Origin: Bacillota bacterium
GTDB lineage: Bacteria; Bacillota_I; Bacilli_A; Acholeplasmatales; Acholeplasmataceae
Reading direction: 5' to 3'
DNA: 5,576 nt
Assembly (NCBI GenBank): GCA_023458995.1
Contig: JAEWVV010000065.1
Coordinates: 1 to 5,576, forward strand
Of this stretch, positions 1-4,319 are shown piece by piece (the first letter of the stretch is position 1; each line of letters opens with the position of its first letter). The position numbers and the translations under genes were made by a program. Below the pieces are notes generated by a model. That model saw only the letters and a program-made list of their open reading frames with translations, was not told the origin of the DNA and did no database searches.

Positions 1-515
1 TTGTCGTGGTTTATCTCAAGGTACTTCAAAAGCCAATAGGCTTTTTCGATATGGAGATTGGCCATTTTATATTCGCCATTTTATTTATTATTGCTTCATT
101 TACAGACTTTCTTGATGGGTATATTGCAAGAAAATACAATCAAATCACGACATTTGGTAAATTTTTAGATCCGATTGCTGATAAAGTATTAGTCGTCGTC
201 GCATTGCTCTACTTGATGCTAGCGATGCCACTACGGGTACCGATGTGGGCAGTGATGATTGTGATCGTGAGAGAGTTTGCAGTCACAGGGGTTAGATTAC
301 TTGCCATTGAACGTGGTAAAGTGATTGCAGCATCACCTTATGGTAAAGCAAAAACAGCATCAACCATGGTCGCGCTGATTATTCTACTGTTTAACGATTT
401 TACATTAACACCATGGATTGGTGACATTATCTTTTGGATAGCAATTCTTTTCACTGTGATTAGCGGTCTTGACTACCTGATCAAAAATCGAGCAGTCATT
501 TTGGAAAGCATCTAA
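1..515 (+). CDS. pgsA: CDP-diacylglycerol--glycerol-3-phosphate 3-phosphatidyltransferase, 5'-truncated
   Basis: Integral membrane enzyme that transfers a phosphatidyl group from CDP-diacylglycerol to glycerol-3-phosphate, giving phosphatidylglycerophosphate for phosphatidylglycerol and cardiolipin synthesis. The CDP-alcohol phosphatidyltransferase signature D-x2-D-G-x2-A-R-x8-G-x3-D-x3-D is complete. Counting from the GTG at base 6 as residue 1, it is D34, D37, G38, A41, R42, G51, D55 and D59; the aspartates bind the catalytic metals. Hydrophobic segments lie near 20-32, 60-75, 77-93, 117-130 and 137-156. The frame is open to the left edge (first full codon at base 3), and family members usually carry about 20 more N-terminal residues containing a conserved N-K-L-T-x-x-R stretch. 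The GTG at base 6 is therefore an internal valine, not the start. It ends in TAA and lies 45 bases before recA, probably in the same transcript. PgsA is clearly favoured over other CDP-alcohol transferases, but the family assignment is firmer than the exact substrate. Confidence 0.93.
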   Translation, partial: VVVYLKVLQKPIGFFDMEIGHFIFAILFIIASFTDFLDGYIARKYNQITTFGKFLDPIADKVLVVVALLYLMLAMPLRVPMWAVMIVIVREFAVTGVRLLAIERGKVIAASPYGKAKTASTMVALIILLFNDFTLTPWIGDIIFWIAILFTVISGLDYLIKNRAVILESI

Positions 516-548
516 AGTAAAAAAAAGAATTTTCACATAATATAAGAC

Positions 549-555
549 GGAGGTG
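549..555 (+). promoter_or_regulatory. Ribosome binding site of recA
   Basis: GGAGGTG lies five bases before the ATG at 561 and matches the anti-Shine-Dalgarno sequence well. It supports that ATG as the recA start, in agreement with the normal RecA N-terminus that follows (a K-R-x-A-L-E-A-A helix). Confidence 0.85.
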
Positions 556-560
556 CAGTC

Positions 561-1565
561 ATGATCGATAAAGACAAAAGAGCACAGGCCCTAGAGGCCG
601 CAATGAAACAGATTGAAAAGCAATATGGCAAGGGAGCAGTCATGCGTTTAGGTGATGAAGCTGAACGTACAGTGGAAGCTATTCCTACAGGATCATTATC
701 TCTTGATATCGCTTTAGGTATTGGTGGTTATCCCAAGGGTCGTATTATTGAAATTTATGGACCAGAAAGCTCAGGTAAAACAACATTAGCACTACATGCA
801 ATTGCAGAAGTACAAAAGATGGGTGGATTTGTCGCATTTATTGATGCTGAACACGCACTTGATCCCAAGTATGCGAAAGCACTTGGTGTCGATGTCGATA
901 ACCTGATTTTATCTCAACCAGATACAGGTGAACAAGCACTAGAAATCGCAGAAGCTTTAATTCGTAGTGGTTCTGTTGATGCAGTTGTTGTTGACTCTGT
1001 TGCAGCACTCGTTCCTGAAGCAGAAATCAATGGTGAGATGGGTGATTCACACGTTGGTTTACAAGCACGTTTAATGAGCCAAGCAATGCGTAAACTCTCA
1101 GGCGCAATTTCTAAAGCTGGAACGATTGCGATTTTCATCAACCAAATTAGAGAAAAAGTTGGTGTGATGTTTGGTAACCCAGAAACAACACCTGGTGGGC
1201 GCGCACTTAAGTTTTACGCATCCGTTCGTTTAGAGATTAGAAGAGGCGAAGCGATTAAGAGTGCAACAGATATCATAGGTAACAAAGCTAACATTAAAGT
1301 TGTCAAGAACAAAGTAGCACCCCCATTCAAGAGTGTCAGTGTTGATATCATCTTCGGTGAAGGTATTTCTAAGACTGGAGAATTAGTCGATTTAGCATCT
1401 GAACTCGACATTATTCAAAAGAGTGGTGCTTGGTTTGCGTATGGCGGAGAAAAGATTGGTCAAGGTAGAGAAAACGCGAAAGTTTATCTCGATAAAAATC
1501 CTGAAGTCTACAAAAAAGTATCCCAAGCTGTTCTTGATCACTATAAAATCGCATATAAGAAGTAA
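561..1565 (+). CDS. recA: Recombinase RecA
   Basis: ATP-dependent strand-exchange protein that forms filaments on single-stranded DNA for homologous recombination and repair, and in SOS-proficient hosts stimulates LexA self-cleavage. All hallmarks are present in 334 residues: the N-terminal polymerisation helix (about 5-24), Walker A G-P-E-S-S-G-K-T at 67-74, a D-A-E-H motif at 95-98, Walker B V-V-V-D-S at 142-146, DNA-binding loop L1 near 151-162, and loop L2 beginning at N194-Q195 and rich in glycine to about 213. The C-terminal domain is complete but ends in a basic Y-K-K. There is no long acidic tail of the kind that makes E. coli RecA (about 352 residues) longer and that moderates its DNA binding. 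No intein or frameshift is seen. It follows pgsA directly, without the cinA gene that sits between the two in Bacillus, and a hairpin terminator follows the stop. I see no Bacillus-type SOS operator in the 45 bases upstream, so any SOS control would have to act at a promoter outside the window. Confidence 0.99.
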   Translation: MIDKDKRAQALEAAMKQIEKQYGKGAVMRLGDEAERTVEAIPTGSLSLDIALGIGGYPKGRIIEIYGPESSGKTTLALHAIAEVQKMGGFVAFIDAEHALDPKYAKALGVDVDNLILSQPDTGEQALEIAEALIRSGSVDAVVVDSVAALVPEAEINGEMGDSHVGLQARLMSQAMRKLSGAISKAGTIAIFINQIREKVGVMFGNPETTPGGRALKFYASVRLEIRRGEAIKSATDIIGNKANIKVVKNKVAPPFKSVSVDIIFGEGISKTGELVDLASELDIIQKSGAWFAYGGEKIGQGRENAKVYLDKNPEVYKKVSQAVLDHYKIAYKK

Positions 1566-1569
1566 CCTC

Positions 1570-1604
1570 AAATGGTATTTGCTAAGCGAATACCGTTTTT
1601 TATT
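1570..1604 (+). terminator. Intrinsic terminator after recA
   Basis: The stem G-G-T-A-T-T-T-G-C (1574-1582) pairs with G-C-G-A-A-T-A-C-C (1586-1594) across a three-base TAA loop, with one G-U wobble. A-T pairs extend it to 1570. Six T residues follow at 1596-1601. It starts five bases after the recA stop and separates the pgsA-recA transcript from the next unit. Confidence 0.88.
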
Positions 1605-1609
1605 AAGAA

Positions 1610-1635
1610 ATGACAATTCTTAAGAAACTTGTCAT
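1610..1635. repeat. Nested inverted repeat, possible operator
   Basis: Perfect seven-base arms ATGACAA (1610-1616) and TTGTCAT (1629-1635) enclose a perfect ten-base palindrome TTCTTAAGAA (1617-1626). The octamer TTAAGAAA also occurs twice in direct orientation, at 1603-1610 and 1620-1627. The element lies just after the recA terminator and about 30 bases upstream of the -10 of the cobalamin-protein operon, a typical place for a regulator site. No regulator is encoded nearby that I can match to it, so operator function is inference; chance symmetry in AT-rich DNA is possible. Confidence 0.4.
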
Positions 1636-1664
1636 GTGTAATCAATACAAACTTTATTAATATT

Positions 1665-1679
1665 TGGTATAATTATAAT
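1665..1679 (+). promoter_or_regulatory. Extended -10 promoter of the B12-protein/ABC operon
   Basis: TGG-TATAAT at 1665-1673 is a perfect extended -10 (TG-n-TATAAT), and a second TATAAT abuts it at 1674-1679. No good -35 lies at the right distance: the hexamer 17 bases upstream is ATACAA. This fits an extended -10 promoter that depends less on -35 contact. The predicted transcript starts near 1680-1686, leaving a leader of roughly 30 bases, just enough for the Shine-Dalgarno and too short for a riboswitch. Confidence 0.75.
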
Positions 1680-1694
1680 GTTTATTTGTTCTAA

Positions 1695-1702
1695 AAAGGA
1701 GG
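1695..1702 (+). promoter_or_regulatory. Ribosome binding site that fixes a GTG start
   Basis: AAAGGAGG, a near-perfect Shine-Dalgarno, ends ten bases before the GTG at 1713. No ATG in that frame lies at a suitable distance; the next in-frame ATG is at 1740, far too distant. The cobalamin-binding gene therefore very probably starts with GTG. Confidence 0.8.
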
Positions 1703-1712
1703 AACTCAACAC

Positions 1713-2363
1713 GTGAAACACGAATGGTTCAATGAATTCATGTCCTATTTAAAATTAGAAGATAAAGCTAAAGCAGTTAGTTTTGCTATGGGTCTTATCG
1801 AAATGAACCAAGTCACACTCGAAGAGTTATATTTAGAAATTTTGGCACCATCGTTAATCTACTTTCAGTGTGTAGAAAAAGACGAAGATATTTGCATCTG
1901 GAAAGAACATTTTAGAACATCAGTGATTCGTACAATCTTAGAATCCTGTTATGTTCATGTTCTAAAAAGAGTTGAAAGTAGTAAGGTTAATGGTATTAAG
2001 ATTATGGTCTTAACTCCAGCTTTTGAGTATCATGAAATTGGTGCTATTATGAACACTCATTTTATGCTTCTAGAAGGTTTTGATGCTTATTACATTGGTG
2101 CTAACACACCTAAATCAGAGATCATATCTGCACTTCGTGCGTATCATCCTGATTTTATTGCATTATCCGTAACAAACCCTTACAACATCGTTGTTACAAA
2201 ACAAACAACCGATGAAATCAAACGATATTTCCCTGAAATTGGCATTATTTTAGGTGGTCAAGCATTTAGAGAACCTAAAAATGTTGAACATTTAACGTAC
2301 GATTACATTCTTAATACTTTAGATGACTTAAAAGCATTTGGAAAGAAGGTGACGTCTAAATGA
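1713..2363 (+). CDS. Stand-alone cobalamin (B12)-binding domain protein
   Basis: A 216-residue soluble protein resembling the B12-binding module of methionine synthase, corrinoid proteins and CarH-type photoreceptors. It has an N-terminal helical cap (about 1-90) and a Rossmann-like cobalamin domain (about 94-212). The base-off/His-on signature reads E105-x-H107-x-x-G110, with H107 the expected lower cobalt ligand. It is followed by L-S-V-T at 151-154 and a G-G at 181-182, the expected contacts to the nucleotide tail. In the cap the E-H pair (E65, H66) that faces the upper side of the corrin in CarH-like proteins is kept, but the tryptophan of the W-x9-E-H pattern is replaced by E55. There is no N-terminal MerR helix-turn-helix and no attached enzyme domain. 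It starts with GTG after a strong Shine-Dalgarno and ends in a TGA that overlaps the permease start as ATGA, so the two are probably translationally coupled. Role unknown: a corrinoid- or light-responsive partner of the transporter, a corrinoid carrier, or a degenerate relative. The domain call is firm, the function is not. Confidence 0.85.
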   Translation: MKHEWFNEFMSYLKLEDKAKAVSFAMGLIEMNQVTLEELYLEILAPSLIYFQCVEKDEDICIWKEHFRTSVIRTILESCYVHVLKRVESSKVNGIKIMVLTPAFEYHEIGAIMNTHFMLLEGFDAYYIGANTPKSEIISALRAYHPDFIALSVTNPYNIVVTKQTTDEIKRYFPEIGIILGGQAFREPKNVEHLTYDYILNTLDDLKAFGKKVTSK

Positions 2364-3511
2364 AGTTAGCCATTCAAATTGCATGGCGCTTTTTGACGTC
2401 AGCAAAAAAACAAACACTTATTATTATTTTAGGTATTTCAGTTGGTGTTTCTGTTCAAGTATTCATTGGATCACTCATTAGTGGACTCCAAAAGAACTTA
2501 GTTGAAACAGCGATTGGTTCTTCATCACATATTACAGTCATTCCTGATGGGAATCAAACCATTGATAACTATGAAGATACCATTACATTAATGAATAACG
2601 AAAGTGATCAGTTTACTGTCATCACACCTGTCTTTGACTTACCAGGTATTCTTGAAAAAGGAACGGACAAGATAGAGATTTTATATCGTGGACTCGATTT
2701 TGAAACTGCGAATACAATCTACAAACTTGATGAAAGACTTGTAGAAGGTGGATTACCTGATGCAGATAAAGAAATCGCTTTAGGAATCAAGATCAAAGAA
2801 GAATTAGATCTTTCAGTGGGAGATACCATCACCATTGAAATTATTGGTAGATTCGAAACGTTAACCATTGTTGGATTCTTTGATATCGGTGTTGCACAAC
2901 TCAATAGAAGCTGGGGTGTAGGTACGATTGAAACACTTCAATCCATTGCTGCATCGACGGGTGCTACACGTATTGAAACACAGTTAAGTGACACATTTGA
3001 AGCTGAAGCATTAGCACTAGAACTTGATAGTTTGCTTGCAGCAGATGACTTAAAAACACAAAACTGGATGATTGAAAACGAATCGTTACTCTCTGGTTTA
3101 CAAGGACAAAGTATTTCATCACTCATGATTCAAATCTTTGTGATCGTCTCTGTTGTCTTAGGTATTTCATCAACGCTTGCAATTACCGTTATGCAAAAAT
3201 CTCGTCAAATCGGTATCATGAAAGCGATGGGTATTAAAGATCGTGATGCATCTTATGTCTTCTTATCGGAAGGTTTCATTTTAGGTATTTTCGGTGCTAT
3301 TGGTGGTGTTCTCTTAGGCTTAGGTCTATCCTATGCATTTACAACATTTGCAGTCAATAGTGATGGAACACCTGTTGTACCCTTAAGTATTGATGCAGGA
3401 TTTATTGCATTATCTGGTGCTATTGCACTTGTCGCATGCTTAGTTGCATCCTTAACACCTGCAATCAAATCATCTAAAATGACAGTTATCGAGGTGATCC
3501 GTAATGCCTAA
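2360..3511 (+). CDS. ABC transporter permease, FtsX/MacB/LolC-like
   Basis: A 383-residue membrane subunit of a type VII (MacB/LolCDE-like) ABC system. Topology is typical: one N-terminal helix (about 19-40), a large extracellular domain (about 41-252, MacB periplasmic-core type), then three helices near 253-277, 299-327 and 346-366. The cytoplasmic stretch after helix 2, with M-Q-K-S-R-Q-I-G-I-M-K-A-M-G at 278-291, is the family's coupling-helix motif, and the C-terminus has the usual P-A-x-K-S-S-K-x-x-V-I-E-V-I-R ending. Residues 11-60 look especially LolC/E-like (S-I-S-G-type turn, then G-S-S-x-H-I-T). Only one permease is present, so a homodimer with two ATPases is expected. In a host without an outer membrane it cannot do classical lipoprotein transfer. 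Mechanotransmission, lipid or lipoprotein handling, or peptide export are possible. It starts at the ATGA overlap after AAGGTGA (2346-2352); the ATPase overlaps its end by eight bases. Confidence 0.93.
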   Translation: MKLAIQIAWRFLTSAKKQTLIIILGISVGVSVQVFIGSLISGLQKNLVETAIGSSSHITVIPDGNQTIDNYEDTITLMNNESDQFTVITPVFDLPGILEKGTDKIEILYRGLDFETANTIYKLDERLVEGGLPDADKEIALGIKIKEELDLSVGDTITIEIIGRFETLTIVGFFDIGVAQLNRSWGVGTIETLQSIAASTGATRIETQLSDTFEAEALALELDSLLAADDLKTQNWMIENESLLSGLQGQSISSLMIQIFVIVSVVLGISSTLAITVMQKSRQIGIMKAMGIKDRDASYVFLSEGFILGIFGAIGGVLLGLGLSYAFTTFAVNSDGTPVVPLSIDAGFIALSGAIALVACLVASLTPAIKSSKMTVIEVIRNA

Positions 3512-4196
3512 TATCGTTGAACTCAAAAAAATTAACAAAATTTATGGTGAAAAAACAGCGAATCCAACGCAAGTTTTATTTGACCTTTCACTCAATTTTG
3601 AAGAATCCACATTTAACTCCATTATCGGTCAATCCGGTTCTGGTAAGAGTACGCTATTAAACATTTTAGGTACACTTGATAAAGCATCTTCTGGTGAAGT
3701 TTATATTAATGGTAAAAACACACAAGATATGAGTAAAGATGAATTATCACAACTCAGAAATGAAGCGATCGGATTTATCTTTCAATTTCATTACTTGTTA
3801 CCAGAATTTACAGCATTAGAAAACGTGCTTATGCCATACCGCATCTCTAAAAAACCAGTGACAGAAGAGGTTTTAAATCGTGCAAATGAATTATTAGATA
3901 TCGTTGGATTAACAAACCGTAAAAACAATTTAGCCGTTAATCTGTCGGGTGGACAGCAACAAAGAGTTGCGATTGCGCGTTCACTGATCAACAATCCTAA
4001 AATTATCTTAGCCGATGAGCCTACGGGGAATCTAGATAGCGATACAACAGAACAAGTCTATGATTTACTTAGAGAAATCAATAAGCGTTTTAAGACAACG
4101 TTTATCATTATTACGCACGATAGACATATTGCTGAAAAAGCAGATCGTATCGTAGAAATTAAAGACGGAAGAATCAATTTGGATATTACAAAATAA
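3504..4196 (+). CDS. ABC transporter ATP-binding protein, LolD/MacB-like
   Basis: A 230-residue cytoplasmic ATPase that should power the permease encoded just upstream. The complete set of motifs is visible: Walker A G-Q-S-G-S-G-K-S-T at 42-50, Q-loop at Q94 in F-I-F-Q-F-H-Y-L-L-P, signature L-S-G-G-Q-Q-Q-R at 147-154, Walker B I-I-L-A-D-E-P at 167-173 with catalytic E172, a D-loop N-L-D-S at 176-179, and switch histidine H205. The sequence F-H-Y-L-L-P-E-F-T-A-x-E-N-V after the Q-loop is characteristic of the LolD/MacB/FtsE branch and matches the permease type. All catalytic residues are intact, so it should be active. The ATG overlaps the permease stop by eight bases and is preceded by GAGGTGAT at 3491-3498 inside the permease gene, implying coupled translation. 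A terminator follows nine bases after the stop, making this the last gene of the unit. The exact substrate cannot be read from the sequence. Confidence 0.96.
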   Translation: MPNIVELKKINKIYGEKTANPTQVLFDLSLNFEESTFNSIIGQSGSGKSTLLNILGTLDKASSGEVYINGKNTQDMSKDELSQLRNEAIGFIFQFHYLLPEFTALENVLMPYRISKKPVTEEVLNRANELLDIVGLTNRKNNLAVNLSGGQQQRVAIARSLINNPKIILADEPTGNLDSDTTEQVYDLLREINKRFKTTFIIITHDRHIAEKADRIVEIKDGRINLDITK

Positions 4197-4204
4197 GCAA
4201 AATG

Positions 4205-4229
4205 CCTGAAAAAAATTTCGGGTTTTTTT
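4205..4229 (+). terminator. Intrinsic terminator of the B12-protein/ABC operon
   Basis: C-C-T-G-A-A-A (4205-4211) pairs with T-T-T-C-G-G-G (4216-4222) around an AAAA loop, with one G-U wobble. Seven T residues follow at 4223-4229. It lies just after the ATPase stop and closes the three-gene unit. Confidence 0.9.
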
Positions 4230-4253
4230 GTTTCCTCTATTTAACCTTACATA

Positions 4254-4294
4254 TTCATTAAATGTATTGCATTTTTATAAAACAATATTAAAAT
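4254..4294 (+). promoter_or_regulatory. Candidate promoter of the GGDEF gene
   Basis: Two weak sigma-A-like arrangements overlap here. One is TTGCAT (4267-4272), a 16-base spacer, then TAAAAT (4289-4294, five of six matches to consensus). The other is TATAAA (4276-4281, five of six) with a poor TTCATT (4254-4259) 16 bases upstream. A promoter is expected because a strong terminator lies just before, but the DNA is so AT-rich that such matches arise easily and I cannot choose between them. Confidence 0.4.
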
Positions 4295-4301
4295 AATGTA
4301 C

Positions 4302-4309
4302 AAGGAAGG
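4302..4309 (+). promoter_or_regulatory. Ribosome binding site that decides the GGDEF gene start
   Basis: AAGGAAGG ends ten bases before the ATG at 4320. An in-frame ATG at 4296 would lie upstream of this site and add eight polar residues before the first membrane helix. ATG and GTG codons at 4310, 4312 and 4315 are out of frame and hit stops at once. The ATG at 4320 is therefore preferred. Confidence 0.65.
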
Positions 4310-4319
4310 ATGTGATGAG

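Noticed and set aside
6..8. GTG at base 6 as the true pgsA start
   Set aside because: The frame is open to the left edge, there is no room for a Shine-Dalgarno, and the family needs about 20 more N-terminal residues; the residues before it (V-V) continue the first hydrophobic segment.
531..548. A recA promoter with CATAAT (536-541) as -10
   Set aside because: Transcription would start at about 548, at the edge of the Shine-Dalgarno sequence, and no -35-like hexamer lies 16-18 bases upstream. Read-through from pgsA is more likely.
914..1616. Minus-strand reading frames of 65-75 codons across recA
   Set aside because: They are antisense to a fully conserved recA, have low-complexity serine/threonine-rich translations, lack convincing ribosome binding sites and match no family I recognise.
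1423..1623. A 66-codon + strand frame overlapping the recA end and its terminator
   Set aside because: It runs through the hairpin terminator, is out of frame with recA, has no Shine-Dalgarno and looks like a chance reading.
1635..1712. A cobalamin riboswitch upstream of the B12-binding gene
   Set aside because: The expected leader is only about 30 bases and the whole spacer after the recA terminator is about 110 bases, most of it promoter. A cobalamin riboswitch needs roughly 200 bases and a B12-box, neither of which is present.
2719..3126. Minus-strand frames inside the permease gene
   Set aside because: They are serine-rich antisense shadows of the permease coding strand without start signals.
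3791..3994. A minus-strand frame inside the ATPase gene
   Set aside because: It lies opposite the conserved Q-loop to signature region of the ATPase and has no independent support.
4296..4298. ATG at 4296 as the GGDEF gene start
   Set aside because: It lies before the best Shine-Dalgarno (4302-4309), has no good site of its own, and would add eight polar residues ahead of the first membrane helix.
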